Source of the DNA: Methylocystaceae bacterium
Lineage (GTDB): Bacteria > Pseudomonadota > Alphaproteobacteria > Rhodospirillales > Terasakiellaceae
Assembly: GCA_013373265.1 (NCBI GenBank)
Contig: JABXIC010000114.1
Coordinates: 1 to 54,844 of the forward strand
Reading direction: 5' to 3'
Length of the DNA: 54,844 bases
A model generated the notes under the pieces. That model made no database searches. It saw only the letters and a list, made by a program, of their open reading frames with translations, and was not told where the DNA came from. Numbering within the stretch: position 1 is the first letter of the stretch; the number at the start of each line of letters is the position of its first letter. A program made the position numbers and the translations under genes. Shown in pieces: positions 45,622 through 54,844 of this stretch.

Positions 45622-46047
45622 TTATTTTAAAGCGGCCAATGCATGATTGGCAATCTGGATGTCTTGTTCTTCCTGGGCACCGGCAATGCCGATGGCGCCG
45701 ACCAGTTTATCCTCAATGATGATCGGGACACCGCCACCGATAAGGATGATTTTGGGATGATGGCTCAAGCCTTGGGCCACATTCGGTTTCTTTGCCAGCT
45801 TTGCCGCCCAGATGTCGGTTGCGACTTTGTAGTTTGCGGCCGTATAAGCTTTTTTTTCTGCAATGTCTCTTGCGGGAAGTGGCGCACCGGGCATGCGCTG
45901 ATACACAAGTATTTCCCCTGTGTAATCTGTTACATGTACATGAATGTTCACGTTCATTTCCTGTGCCTTTGCAATGGCACGATCGGCAATCGCTTTGGCT
46001 GCTTCTAACGAGAGAGAATGGGTTTCAATGATCAACGGTGTACTCAT
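45622..46047 (-). CDS. GlcG/HbpS-family protein
   Basis: A 141-residue protein of the GlcG/HbpS (DUF336) family. Typical segments are SLEAAKAIADRAIAKAQE, VHVTDYTGEILVYQRMPGAP and the glycine-rich GGGVPIIIEDKLVGAIGIAG. Members bind heme or act as accessory proteins of oxidative pathways and often sit beside dioxygenase or glycolate-oxidation genes. Here it is separated from ligB by a terminator-like hairpin (46070-46097), so it may be read through at a low level. No good ribosome site is visible before the ATG. Confidence 0.8.
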   Translation of the reverse strand: MSTPLIIETHSLSLEAAKAIADRAIAKAQEMNVNIHVHVTDYTGEILVYQRMPGAPLPARDIAEKKAYTAANYKVATDIWAAKLAKKPNVAQGLSHHPKIILIGGGVPIIIEDKLVGAIGIAGAQEEQDIQIANHALAALK

Positions 46048-46069
46048 TTAAAGCTTTATAAAAAAGGAA

Positions 46070-46097
46070 GGTGGTCAGTTTGTCTGGGGTGACCACC
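46070..46097 (-). terminator. intrinsic terminator after the first ligB
   Basis: On the minus strand the 8-base stem GGTGGTCA (from 46097) and TGACCACC (to 46070) closes on a 12-base loop and is followed by TTCCTTTTTT, a good intrinsic terminator. It ends the operon that starts at the GalB-like gene. Transcription of the GlcG-like gene would need readthrough or its own promoter. Confidence 0.75.
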
Positions 46098-46137
46098 CCC
46101 CTTAAGAGGACTCTATGTGAACAGCTTGGGAGATTTA

Positions 46138-46980
46138 TTAAGCTGCATTATCGATACATAGAAGTCCGGCACCTGTATTGGAGATCGGAATATGATAGTT
46201 GCTGTGAACTTTCGTTACCGTCTCACCCATGGCCGCACGCATGATCAGCCACAAGATGAATTCTGCACCTTGTGCACCGGCCAGTCTAACCAGTTCGTGA
46301 ATGGACATATCTTTATAGTGATATGGGTCGGAAATGATTTTTTCCATACATTCAAGATCGAACTCTTTATTGATGAAACCTGCGCGTTCACCGTCAAGTT
46401 GGTGTGACAGACCGCCTGTACCCAGAATGACCACTTTCAGGTCTTCAGGGTAAGATTCAATGGCCTTGCCTAAAGATTTGCCGATGTCGAGGCAGCGTTT
46501 AGGTGACGCTATGGGGTGTTGAACGGTGTTGACGCAGAACGGGATGGTTTTGATCTGATCTTCACCACGTTCCGGCCATAACAGGGACATGGGGACGGTA
46601 AAGCCATGATCGACCAACATTTCCTGACAGGAACAAATATCAAATTCGTCTTTCACCAGTTCGTTGATGATGTGCCAGGATAATTTTGGGTCCCCGGGGA
46701 AGGGTGGGATCGTCGGGATGCCCCATCCTTCGTCATCATTTTTATATTCGGGTGCTGCACCGATGGAAAATGTCGGCATTTTATCCAGGAAGAAGTTCAG
46801 TCCATGGTCGTTGTAAACCACAACGGCCACATCTGGTTTGACTTCATCCAACCAGTTGCGCACGGGCGGATATCCGTCAAAAAAAGGTTTCCAATATGGG
46901 TCTTCAAACATTTCCTTGGCAATGGCGTTGCCGATTGCCGGAATGTGGGATGTGCAAATACCACCTACAATTTTAGCCAT
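46138..46980 (-). CDS. extradiol dioxygenase large subunit, LigB family, copy 1
   Basis: A 280-residue class-III ring-cleaving dioxygenase catalytic subunit. Iron ligands fit the LigB pattern: H12 (TSHIPAIG), H59 (YNDHGL) and the Glu in GAEFILWLIMRAA, with the catalytic His in GTGGLSHQLDGERAG. It is clearly diverged from the copy at 53557, which resembles Sphingobium LigB more closely; for example NDHGLNFFLDKMPTF replaces [15 protein letters not shown]. The natural substrate may be protocatechuate, gallate or a methoxylated relative. It follows the small subunit gene by 2 bases. Confidence 0.87.
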   Translation of the reverse strand: MAKIVGGICTSHIPAIGNAIAKEMFEDPYWKPFFDGYPPVRNWLDEVKPDVAVVVYNDHGLNFFLDKMPTFSIGAAPEYKNDDEGWGIPTIPPFPGDPKLSWHIINELVKDEFDICSCQEMLVDHGFTVPMSLLWPERGEDQIKTIPFCVNTVQHPIASPKRCLDIGKSLGKAIESYPEDLKVVILGTGGLSHQLDGERAGFINKEFDLECMEKIISDPYHYKDMSIHELVRLAGAQGAEFILWLIMRAAMGETVTKVHSNYHIPISNTGAGLLCIDNAA

Positions 46981-46982
46981 GA

Positions 46983-47333
46983 TTATTTCCCCGCATCTAA
47001 AAGCATTTGTTTAAATTCTTCGACGGTTTTACCTGTCATCTGTGCGCCCACATCTTGAACGCTCAGTCCCAGAATTCCGGTGAATTTGGCGAGGTAATAA
47101 ATGTTGCCGCCTTCTGCGATCAGATCAAGGGCGATGCGTTTGCGGCATGCCTCTTTCTGTGCTTCGCTCAGGCCATATTTTTCATAATAGGCTTCTTCGT
47201 CTTTTAGAAACGCTTCGCGGTTTTCCGCTTTGTTGAATGAATAGCACATCTTGTTCAGCCCATAGCCTTTCATTGCCATTTCGCCGTCAAAGAATGTAGT
47301 GCCAAAAATTGGCTCTTGGGTATGAGTCATCAT
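46983..47333 (-). CDS. extradiol dioxygenase small subunit, LigA family, copy 1
   Basis: A 116-residue helical subunit that caps the active site of LigB. Family segments are KGYGLNKMCYSFNKAENREAFL, the glycine-rich EGGNIYYLAKFTGILG and the C-terminal MTGKTVEEFKQMLLDAGK. GGGGGCAG precedes the ATG at 47333; another ATG at 47330 is in frame. It is 2 bases before its large subunit and 67 bases after ligI, with a small hairpin between. Together with the large subunit it forms the first ring-cleavage pair of this region. Confidence 0.88.
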   Translation of the reverse strand: MMTHTQEPIFGTTFFDGEMAMKGYGLNKMCYSFNKAENREAFLKDEEAYYEKYGLSEAQKEACRKRIALDLIAEGGNIYYLAKFTGILGLSVQDVGAQMTGKTVEEFKQMLLDAGK

Positions 47334-47371
47334 CTGCCCCCGTGTTCAGTAAAAAATAATACAAATTATCG

Positions 47372-47394
47372 AAGCTCTTCTTAAGCGAGAGCTT
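47372..47394 (-). other. stem-loop between ligI and the first ligA
   Basis: AAGCTCT (47372-47378) and AGAGCTT (47388-47394) form a perfect 7-base stem with a 9-base loop, 6 bases after the ligI stop. No T-run follows directly on the minus strand. It may separate or stabilise the two parts of the operon transcript. Confidence 0.4.
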
Positions 47395-47399
47395 GGGTC

Positions 47400-48275
47400 T
47401 TAATCCCAGTACAGTCTCATCGGATTATCGATGAGAAGGGCTTTTTGCTGCTCTTGCGTTACTGCGATTTTAGGGATCACATCCACCAGAACCCCCTCGT
47501 CCGGTGTGTGTGATTTCATGTTCGGGTGTGGCCAATCTGTTCCCCACAGGACACGATCGGTGAAGTTTTCAACCAATGTGCGTGCAAAGGGCACCACATC
47601 TTCATAGGTCGGGCCTTGAACGCTCAGGCGTTCCGGGCAGGACACTTTCACCCAAATATTCTTGTTCTCTTCCATGAGAGTCACAAAACGTTGGAAGTCT
47701 TCGTGGTCGACGCCTTTAGTAACGTCGGGACGTCCCATATGGTCGACCACGACAATGCCGGGCAATTGTTTGAGGAAGGGAATAAGCTCTTCCAAATCCG
47801 GTGCTTCAAAATAAACAACAATATGCCAGCCCAGTTTTTTAATCTTTTCGGTAACCCCCAGAAAGACTTCTTTCGGCGTGGCATCGACAAGACGTTTGAC
47901 GAAGTTGAAACGAACGGCACGGACACCAGCCTCATCCATTTCTTTTAATTCTTCATCGGAAATATCGGGATTTATGATGGCCACACCACGGGCCAAATCG
48001 TTGGATGCTTTCAAAGCATCGACAAGGGCACGGTTATCTTTACCATGGCACGAGGCCTGCACAATGACATTGCGTTCAAAGCCAAGGTAATCACGCAATT
48101 CAAATAATTTTTCTTTCGGCGCATCACAGGGTGTGTATTTACGTTCCGGTGCATAAGGGAACTTGTCTGCCGGACCAAACACGTGGCAATGGGCATCAAC
48201 AGCCCCTGCGGGCACTTTAAAGGTTGGTTTGCTCGGGTTGGCGTGAAACGGTAAGTAGTCAGGATCCATTGTCAT
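47400..48275 (-). CDS. ligI: 2-pyrone-4,6-dicarboxylate hydrolase
   Basis: A 291-residue amidohydrolase that opens 2-pyrone-4,6-dicarboxylate to 4-oxalomesaconate in the 4,5-cleavage pathway. Barrel motifs are visible: VDAHCHVFGP, IVQASCHGKDN, VVVDHMGRPD and WGTDWPHPN with the metal Asp. The protein has the length of the characterised LigI enzymes. It lies 6 bases after the GalD-like gene. The ATG at 48275 is one of two close candidates (the other at 48269). Confidence 0.93.
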   Translation of the reverse strand: MTMDPDYLPFHANPSKPTFKVPAGAVDAHCHVFGPADKFPYAPERKYTPCDAPKEKLFELRDYLGFERNVIVQASCHGKDNRALVDALKASNDLARGVAIINPDISDEELKEMDEAGVRAVRFNFVKRLVDATPKEVFLGVTEKIKKLGWHIVVYFEAPDLEELIPFLKQLPGIVVVDHMGRPDVTKGVDHEDFQRFVTLMEENKNIWVKVSCPERLSVQGPTYEDVVPFARTLVENFTDRVLWGTDWPHPNMKSHTPDEGVLVDVIPKIAVTQEQQKALLIDNPMRLYWD

Positions 48276-48281
48276 TGTTTT

Positions 48282-49340
48282 TTACTCAGCAAATATGGTG
48301 CCGTCAAAAAGCTTGCGCGCAGTGCGTAAACTCGCTGCACTTTCAACGGTGTTATTGTCATCAAGTTCCAATAGAACAGTGGATTGTCCAATCGGATGTT
48401 CAACTTCTAAAGTCTTTGATTTCCCGGCCGGGATATGGGCGAAGTCCGCTGCTGGTGATCCTTCAAGCATGCATGCCGTTGCCACACTGACCGCGCCCAA
48501 CACCCCGATAGAGGCATGGCAGCGGTGCGGGATAAAGGTGCGTGTCGAAATTGCGCCACCTTTTTGCGGGGCAGAGACCATGGTCATTTTGGGCACGGAC
48601 TTTTCCGTGACATCGCCTAGGTTCATTAACGGACCACATTTTAGGCGAATGGCTTCAAGCTTTTCACGCAGACGGGTGTTGGCATCTAGTTCTTCGCGGG
48701 TTTCTGTGCCGCTAATCCCCAGATCAACCGCGCGCATCACCACACAAGGCATGCCGTTGTCGATCATGGTCACTTCAATACCTTCGATCAAGTCTTTGCT
48801 ATTGCCTGTGGGCAGTAGACTGCCGCAGCTCGACCCTGCCGTATCCATAAAGGTGATGGCAATTGCGGCAGAAGTGCTGGGCACGCCATCAATGGCAGCA
48901 TCGCCTTGATAGGTAACTTTGCCGTTTGGTGTTTTCACTGTGGCTTTGGCAATCTGTCCGGTGTTTTCCATATAAATGGTTACATCGGTTGTATCATTTG
49001 TTGCTTCCACCAGACCACGTTCAATGGCAAAGGGGCCAACACCGGCAAGGATATTGCCGCAGTTTTGCATGTCCGTCACAATGGCTTTATCGACGAACAC
49101 TTGTAAGAATAAATAGTCCACATCCACGCCGGGGCGTTGGGAGGGTTTAATCACAGCAACTTTGGATGTCAGCGGGTCCGCCCCTCCCATGCCGTCAATC
49201 TGACGATCATCGGGTGACCCCATGACACGAAGCAAGAACGCATCGCGCGCCTGTGTATCATCGGGCAGGTCGGCAGCTAGAAAATAGCCGCCTTTAGAGG
49301 TCCCGCCGCGCATCCACATGCAAGGTGCTGCCTTAGACAT
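48282..49340 (-). CDS. galD: 4-oxalomesaconate tautomerase (PrpF-like)
   Basis: A 352-residue PrpF-type isomerase. In the gallate and protocatechuate pathways GalD converts keto and enol forms of 4-oxalomesaconate. Conserved segments are [18 protein letters not shown], the cysteine motif [32 protein letters not shown] and the C-terminal [19 protein letters not shown]. It overlaps the end of the aldolase gene by 8 bases and precedes ligI by 6 bases, as expected for adjacent steps. Confidence 0.9.
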   Translation of the reverse strand: MSKAAPCMWMRGGTSKGGYFLAADLPDDTQARDAFLLRVMGSPDDRQIDGMGGADPLTSKVAVIKPSQRPGVDVDYLFLQVFVDKAIVTDMQNCGNILAGVGPFAIERGLVEATNDTTDVTIYMENTGQIAKATVKTPNGKVTYQGDAAIDGVPSTSAAIAITFMDTAGSSCGSLLPTGNSKDLIEGIEVTMIDNGMPCVVMRAVDLGISGTETREELDANTRLREKLEAIRLKCGPLMNLGDVTEKSVPKMTMVSAPQKGGAISTRTFIPHRCHASIGVLGAVSVATACMLEGSPAADFAHIPAGKSKTLEVEHPIGQSTVLLELDDNNTVESAASLRTARKLFDGTIFAE

Positions 49341-50004
49341 ACTTCAACCCTTTTTCTTCAAGGCGCGGACGCATCTTGTACATATCAAGCCCCAGTGTGC
49401 CAGAAGCCAATATTTTGCGTTTATCTTCTTCCAAGGCAAAGCGTGCGCGTGCTTTTTCCAAAACATCAGCGGCTTCTTCCCGGCGGACAACGCACACACC
49501 ATCATCATCGGCTACAACAACATCACCGGGGTTGACCAACTGGTCTGCACAGACAACCGGAATATTGACTGAACCAAGCGTTTCTTTAATGCAGCCTTGT
49601 GCATGGATGGCTTTTGACCAGACGGGGAAATTCATTTCTGTCAGGTCTTTGACGTCGCGCACTCCCGCATCAATCACGAGCCCAACACAGCCGCGTGCCT
49701 GGGCAGAGGTTGCCAACAAGTCACCAAAATATCCGGCATCTGAGGGCGATGTGGTGCCAAGGATCAGGATATCGCCTTCTTTGAGCTGTTCAATCGCCAC
49801 ATGTACCATCCAGTTATCGCACGGTGGGGCAAGGATGGTGACGGCAGAACCTGCAACTTGGGCGCCTTTATAGATGGGGTTCATGTAAGAGGCTAACAGA
49901 CCTTTACGGCCTTGGGCTTCATGCACGGTGGCGACACCCATTTCTGCCAATCCATTGATGACCTCTTGATCGGCGCGTTCGATATTTTGAACAACGACAG
50001 CCAT
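49333..50004 (-). CDS. ligK: 4-carboxy-4-hydroxy-2-oxoadipate aldolase
   Basis: A 223-residue class-II aldolase of the LigK/ProA/RraA-like family, splitting 4-carboxy-4-hydroxy-2-oxoadipate to pyruvate and oxaloacetate, the last step of 4,5-cleavage. Conserved parts are [44 protein letters not shown] and [25 protein letters not shown] precedes the ATG at 50004; the longer frame to 50022 reads through the ribosome site. Its ATG overlaps the stop of the GalB gene in a TAATG. Confidence 0.92.
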   Translation of the reverse strand: MAVVVQNIERADQEVINGLAEMGVATVHEAQGRKGLLASYMNPIYKGAQVAGSAVTILAPPCDNWMVHVAIEQLKEGDILILGTTSPSDAGYFGDLLATSAQARGCVGLVIDAGVRDVKDLTEMNFPVWSKAIHAQGCIKETLGSVNIPVVCADQLVNPGDVVVADDDGVCVVRREEAADVLEKARARFALEEDKRKILASGTLGLDMYKMRPRLEEKGLKYV

Positions 50005-50738
50005 TAGAGTTCCTCCACACAACGTGGATAGATGGATTGGAAGCCTTCAGCATATTTGGCATCTTTACCGCCCGCTTGCCCACCGGAATTGCGGCGGAAG
50101 TGATTGCCACGGTTTTCCGCTGCATTTTCATAGAAGTGCCAGAGATGCTCCTGGCCTTGCATGCATTGGATGGCCGCCCATTTGTTGTCCCAGACGTCGG
50201 TGATGTCGAGAAAGACATCCGGTTTCCATTCCATTTGTTCGGTTTGGTGGGGTTCAAACAGGTAAAGCTGTGGTGCCCCCAAGACTTTTTCTTCCGGGTT
50301 ATGGCCCCAGGCTTGTGCGATCATGCGACATTGAATGGCAATCTCGGTCGCATACATATGATCGGTATTGTAAGGGTCCCATTTGGAATGGCTCATCATG
50401 AAATTCGGCTGAACCTTACGGATCAAATCAACGATTTTATATTTGCCGTCCGTATCAATTTCCAACGGATAGTCGCCAAAATCAAAGAACTGAATGTCAT
50501 GAGCGTTCAATGCCGCCGCCGCTGCTTCGGCTTCTTTGCGGCGCGATGTTTTGACTTTCTCAAGCGTCATGCCTTCTTGTTTCCACAACTTAGCTGATTC
50601 ACCGCGTTCGCCATAAGATAAGCAAGCAACGGTCACTTCATAACCGAGTTTTTGGTGTAGCGCGATGGCACCGCCGCAACGCCAGACGAAGTCGGCGGAA
50701 TGGGCGCTGATGACGAGAGCTGTCTTTTTGTCGCTCAT
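50004..50738 (-). CDS. galB: 4-oxalomesaconate hydratase, PIG-L type
   Basis: A 244-residue protein of the PIG-L deacetylase-like fold. GalB of gallate degradation belongs to this family and hydrates 4-oxalomesaconate, a job done by LigJ in other bacteria. It has the metal motif [18 protein letters not shown], where the usual AHPDD is replaced, a RKKEAEAAA-type helix ([12 protein letters not shown]) and [22 protein letters not shown] precedes the ATG at 50738. It is the first gene of the minus-strand operon, and the pathway context with LigK, GalD and LigI makes hydratase by far the best call. Confidence 0.87.
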   Translation of the reverse strand: MSDKKTALVISAHSADFVWRCGGAIALHQKLGYEVTVACLSYGERGESAKLWKQEGMTLEKVKTSRRKEAEAAAAALNAHDIQFFDFGDYPLEIDTDGKYKIVDLIRKVQPNFMMSHSKWDPYNTDHMYATEIAIQCRMIAQAWGHNPEEKVLGAPQLYLFEPHQTEQMEWKPDVFLDITDVWDNKWAAIQCMQGQEHLWHFYENAAENRGNHFRRNSGGQAGGKDAKYAEGFQSIYPRCVEEL

Positions 50739-50853
50739 GGATGTCTCCTTAAGAAGTATTATGAACGGCCGTCCCTGTAGACGTGTTCGTGATTTCGTTG
50801 TGATTAACATTCAATAAAAAGTGTCTTCTGGCTATTTCAATCATTCCTAAAGG

Positions 50854-50872
50854 CTATAAGTTTTTGCTATAG
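50854..50872. promoter_or_regulatory. inverted repeat in the galB-lysR intergenic region
   Basis: CTATA (50854-50858) and TATAG (50868-50872) form a dyad of 19 bases with a TTGCTATAGTC core, 33 bases before the ATG of the double-HTH LysR regulator and in front of the divergent galB operon. LysR proteins bind partly symmetric T-N11-A sites in just this position. A GCTATAG core also appears at 52135, before the second lig operon. TATAGT may also serve as a -10 element. Confidence 0.45.
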
Positions 50873-50904
50873 TCAATGTTCATTTGTTATTTGGAATAGA
50901 TAAA

Positions 50905-52125
50905 ATGAACAGTACGGTTTCCAATTTGCGTCATCTGCGGGCCTTTAGTTCCGTCGCAGAATTCAAGAGCATTTCGCGTGCCTCTCGGGAAATATATCTG
51001 TCTCAGCCCGCCATCACGCAGGCCATTGCCAAGTTGGAGAAAGAACTGGAAGTCACGCTGTTTGACCGGCGCACAGACGGTATGTATCTGACCGAAGTTG
51101 GCAGTTTGTTTGTTGATCGTGTCAATCGCATGTTGCGCCATATAAAAACGGGCGTTCGTGAAGCGGTCAATCATGGGGGGAAGCGCAAAACAAAGGGGTT
51201 TCAGAATCTGGAACATCTGATATCCGGTGTGCAGGTCCGTGCGTTGATTGCTCTCTCAGAAGCCGGAAACTTTAGTCTGGCTGCGCGTCACATCGGTATA
51301 TCCCAGCCGTCTTTGCACCGCGCTGCCCGTGATCTTGAACATATGTCGGGCATGGTACTGTTTGAAAAAACAAGGCGTGGCATTGATTTGACAGAAGCTG
51401 CAGATGGGTTGGCTTTTCATTGTCGACTCGCCGTGGCAGAGCTTCAGCAAGGCTATGAAGAACTGGAAGAATGGAAAGGCAATGACAGCGGTTCTGTCGT
51501 GATCGGGTCTATGCCTTTGGCGCGAACCTTTATGTTGCCCACCGCGATCAATGCTTTGAATAGAGAGAAGCCGGAGATCCGCATCAAGGTGATTGATGGA
51601 CCCTATAATGATTTGCTGCATGGGTTGCGTCATGGGGCGATAGACCTATTGATCGGGGCGTTGCGTGACCCTTTACCCGTTGATGATATTATACAAGAAG
51701 CCATCTTTGATGACCCGGTTGCAGTGGTGGGGCGTAACGGGCATCCTTTGGGGTTAAAGCCCAATGTGAGTGTTCAAGAGCTGGCGGACTATTCTTGGGT
51801 GGTGCCGCGTAAAGGGACGCCAACGCGACATTTTTTTGAAAAAATGTTTGAAGGCACAGGCTTTTATCCCAAAAGCATTATTGAAAGCAGTTCACTTATT
51901 CTTATTCGTAGTTTGTTGACGCCCAGTGATCGTCTGACCGTTATTTCCCTGCATCAAATTCGTCATGAAAAGCAATTGGGACTGCTGGCGCCTTTGCCTT
52001 TTGATATGGGACAAACAAAACGACCCATAGGATTAACCAGTCGAAAGGACTGGCGACCCACAGCCACACAAGCCAAGTTTATCCAGCTTTTAAAAGACGC
52101 CGGACGGGTTGTTCATAGTTCATAG
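50905..52125 (+). CDS. LysR-type regulator with two tandem HTH domains
   Basis: A 406-residue regulator, about 100 longer than normal LysR proteins. The first HTH (about 8-75) reads LRAFSSVAEFKSISRASREI and SQPAITQAIAKLEKEL. A second complete LysR-type HTH (about 105-175) reads VRALIALSEAGNFSLAARHI and SQPSLHRAARDLEHMSG. One effector domain follows (SVVIGSMPLARTFMLPTAI). I use the ATG at 50905 after GGAATAGA, not the TTG at 50884. Divergent from the galB operon and upstream of the second lig operon, it is the probable regulator of both. Confidence 0.88.
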   Translation: MNSTVSNLRHLRAFSSVAEFKSISRASREIYLSQPAITQAIAKLEKELEVTLFDRRTDGMYLTEVGSLFVDRVNRMLRHIKTGVREAVNHGGKRKTKGFQNLEHLISGVQVRALIALSEAGNFSLAARHIGISQPSLHRAARDLEHMSGMVLFEKTRRGIDLTEAADGLAFHCRLAVAELQQGYEELEEWKGNDSGSVVIGSMPLARTFMLPTAINALNREKPEIRIKVIDGPYNDLLHGLRHGAIDLLIGALRDPLPVDDIIQEAIFDDPVAVVGRNGHPLGLKPNVSVQELADYSWVVPRKGTPTRHFFEKMFEGTGFYPKSIIESSSLILIRSLLTPSDRLTVISLHQIRHEKQLGLLAPLPFDMGQTKRPIGLTSRKDWRPTATQAKFIQLLKDAGRVVHSS

Positions 52126-52134
52126 TTTTGTAGC

Positions 52135-52144
52135 TGCTATAGCA
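52135..52144. promoter_or_regulatory. TGCTATAGCA palindrome before the second lig operon
   Basis: A perfect 10-base palindrome lies 10 bases after the LysR stop codon and 124 bases before the DUF1932 dehydrogenase ATG. Its GCTATAG core matches that of the dyad at 50854-50872. It is a candidate site for the double-HTH regulator controlling the plus-strand genes. Short palindromes occur by chance, so the call rests on the sharing. Confidence 0.35.
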
Positions 52145-52258
52145 ATAATGAATAGGGTGAAGACGTAATCAATTTCCTTTCATTAGAAACTGGTGTTACG
52201 ACAATAGGCAAGCAGGCACGAAAAGCTTGCACCCCCGTTTTAACATGTGGACGCATTC

Positions 52259-53158
52259 ATGTCGGTTACTTTGAAACATAAGATTGCCTTTATCGGCTTC
52301 GGTGAAGCTGCTTCAGCCTTTGTAGAAGGCTGGGCGGTGAAATCGTCAGCGATGGTTGTGGCTTATGATATCAAAACGGATGCGATTGACGGTGATGTGC
52401 GTTTGGCAAAATGGGCTGATTATAAACGCGTGGCTGTGATGGGTTGTGAAAGTCTAGCTGGGGCCTTGAAAGGGGCCGAGGTTGTCTTTTCACTTGTGAC
52501 CGCAGATCAAGCCGCCACAGTTGCAACACAGGCAGCCAGTTTTATCGAAAAGGACACTCTCTTTTTTGATTGTAATTCTTGTGCACCGGGGACCAAACGC
52601 AACAATAGTGATGTTATAAACGGCGCTGGTGGGCGTTATGTGGATGTTGCAGTCATGGCCCCTGTCTATCCCAAGCTTCATAAAACGCCAGTGTCTATCT
52701 GTGGTGCTTATAAAGAGGCCGCAAAAGACGTGTTTGATGCATTGGACATGAACGCCACTCTCGTTGAGGGCAATATTGGTGCGGCCTCCTCCATCAAGAT
52801 GGTGCGTAGCATTATGATGAAGGGCCTGGAGGCCTTGTTTGCAGAATGTGTTTTAGCCGGGCGCAAAGCGGGTGTGGATACGGTCGTCTTGGACAGTTTG
52901 GATAAGACTTATCCCGGTTTTAATTTCAAAGAAAAAGCCGCTTATATGTTGGAACGTTCCATGACCCACGGTATTCGCCGCGCTGCTGAAATGCGCGAAG
53001 TGGCGTTGACGGTGGATGAATTGGGGCTCAACGGTGATATGGCACGCGCCGCTGTTGAATGGCAGCAACGTCTGGGGGATTTGCAGGTGACTGCTCAAGA
53101 AAATGAAGACTATCAAACACGCGCAGACCGGATTTTGGCTGCGTTGGAAAAGGAATAA
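52259..53158 (+). CDS. NAD(P)-dependent dehydrogenase, DUF1932/6-phosphogluconate-dehydrogenase-like
   Basis: A 299-residue beta-hydroxyacid-dehydrogenase-type protein. The Rossmann motif is IAFIGFGEAASAFVEG at the N-terminus, the substrate segment DCNSCAPGTKRNN is present, and the catalytic-helix lysine is in GAASSIKMVRSIMMKG. A C-terminal helical DUF1932 domain (KEKAAYMLERSMTHGIRRAAEM) follows. It starts the operon with the second ligAB pair and ligC, 6 bases before ligA. Its pathway role is not known; the ATG at 52259 is chosen over the GTG at 52247, without a clear ribosome site for either. Confidence 0.8.
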   Translation: MSVTLKHKIAFIGFGEAASAFVEGWAVKSSAMVVAYDIKTDAIDGDVRLAKWADYKRVAVMGCESLAGALKGAEVVFSLVTADQAATVATQAASFIEKDTLFFDCNSCAPGTKRNNSDVINGAGGRYVDVAVMAPVYPKLHKTPVSICGAYKEAAKDVFDALDMNATLVEGNIGAASSIKMVRSIMMKGLEALFAECVLAGRKAGVDTVVLDSLDKTYPGFNFKEKAAYMLERSMTHGIRRAAEMREVALTVDELGLNGDMARAAVEWQQRLGDLQVTAQENEDYQTRADRILAALEKE

Positions 53159-53164
53159 GAAGGT

Positions 53165-54396
<1,232 letters not shown>

Positions 54397-54424
54397 CGAA
54401 GCGAAGAGAAGTTGGAGTAGCGAA

Positions 54425-54844
54425 ATGAGAGTATGTGTAGCAGGTGCCGCTGGTGCTTTTGGAATGAAACATCTGGATGCCATCAGCAATATCGATGGTA
54501 TTCAGGTGACCTCGGTTGTCGGGGGCGGTCCTGACGATATCGAAGGTTTTGCCAAAGAACGCGGTATTGGTCATGCCACAAAAGACCTGGCAGAAAGCCT
54601 TGCGCGTGACGATGTAGATGCGGTGATTTTGGCAACCCCGACACAAGTGCATGCAGAACAAGCCATCCAATGTCTTGAAGCGGGTAAGCATGTTCTTGTT
54701 GAAATCCCCATGGCGGACAACCTTGCAGATTCCAAACGTCTATTGGAAACACAACAACGTACGGGTCTTGTGGCTATGGCGGGTCATGTGCGTCGCTTTA
54801 ATCCGTCCCACCAATGGATTCATAACAAAGTGATGGCAGGCGAG
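54425..54844 (+). CDS. ligC: 4-carboxy-2-hydroxymuconate-6-semialdehyde dehydrogenase, C-terminus cut by window edge
   Basis: A Gfo/Idh/MocA-type oxidoreductase that oxidises the ring-cleavage product to 2-pyrone-4,6-dicarboxylate, the LigI substrate. The 140 visible residues carry the Rossmann start VCVAGAAGAFGMKHLDAI, the strand VDAVILATPTQVHAEQAI, the conserved GKHVLVEIPMADN and GHVRRFNPSHQWIHNK, a close match to LigC. GGAG upstream supports the ATG at 54425. Roughly 175 residues are beyond the right edge. Confidence 0.93.
   Translation, partial: MRVCVAGAAGAFGMKHLDAISNIDGIQVTSVVGGGPDDIEGFAKERGIGHATKDLAESLARDDVDAVILATPTQVHAEQAIQCLEAGKHVLVEIPMADNLADSKRLLETQQRTGLVAMAGHVRRFNPSHQWIHNKVMAGE

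Noticed and set aside
48295..48909. A 204-residue plus-strand frame
   Set aside because: It is antisense to the GalD-like tautomerase, whose motifs and operon position are clear; the shadow is serine- and alanine-rich with no recognisable domain.

Overview
The window reads as a chromosomal segment of a free-living, probably aquatic alphaproteobacterium of the Rhodospirillales type. This placement is inferred from gene content: MocR, GcvA-like and AsnC regulators, DadA/RidA/alanine racemase, hemerythrin-linked signalling, an isolated ccoG and a 4,5-cleavage protocatechuate pathway. No rRNA or other marker gene is present. No tRNA, rRNA, insertion sequence, prophage or CRISPR array was recognised. 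Genes are dense, with many 1-11 base overlaps.

Layout. 1-3.1 kb: arginine decarboxylase (cut by the left edge) diverges from agmatinase, giving a route from arginine to putrescine. 3.1-7.3 kb: a MarR regulator behind a tandem inverted-repeat operator, a TrkH potassium transporter, a secreted nuclease-fold protein lacking its catalytic arginines, small membrane proteins and an EamA exporter. 7.4-14.2 kb: an orphan histidine kinase, then a D-amino-acid module (AsnC regulator, DadA, RidA, alanine racemase, second RidA) and a MocR regulator. 14.4-20.4 kb: CcoG, a LysR regulator, a ZIP metal transporter and a chemoreceptor ending in a hemerythrin domain. 20.5-27.0 kb: cytochrome b561, DUF6134 protein and a two-component pair, followed by a tight four-gene operon (thermostable-hemolysin family, AMP-forming ligase, heme-oxygenase-like diiron protein, SDR). 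This operon is the best candidate for an undescribed biosynthetic system.

27.2-36.7 kb: a ThDP enzyme with a GcvA-like regulator. It is followed by a signalling cluster of multi-PAS histidine kinase, single-domain response regulator, two tandem catalytically degenerate EAL-like proteins and a stand-alone bacteriohemerythrin; a small cupin follows on the other strand. This cluster is the second candidate for an undescribed system, possibly an oxygen- or redox-responsive pathway whose output is protein-protein or second-messenger binding rather than c-di-GMP turnover.

37.0-45.5 kb: a PotABCD-type polyamine transporter, an XRE-cupin regulator, GABA aminotransferase and succinate-semialdehyde dehydrogenase, sharing sequence elements in their upstream regions. 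With the speA/speB pair, the window covers putrescine synthesis, uptake and part of catabolism.

45.6-54.8 kb: a divergent protocatechuate 4,5-cleavage regulon. The minus-strand operon encodes GalB, LigK, GalD, LigI and one LigAB pair, with a GlcG/HbpS protein downstream. The plus strand carries a LysR regulator with two HTH domains, a DUF1932 dehydrogenase, a second LigAB pair and LigC (cut by the right edge). Together they can take protocatechuate to pyruvate and oxaloacetate. The first, more divergent LigAB pair and the DUF1932 enzyme hint at a further aromatic substrate.
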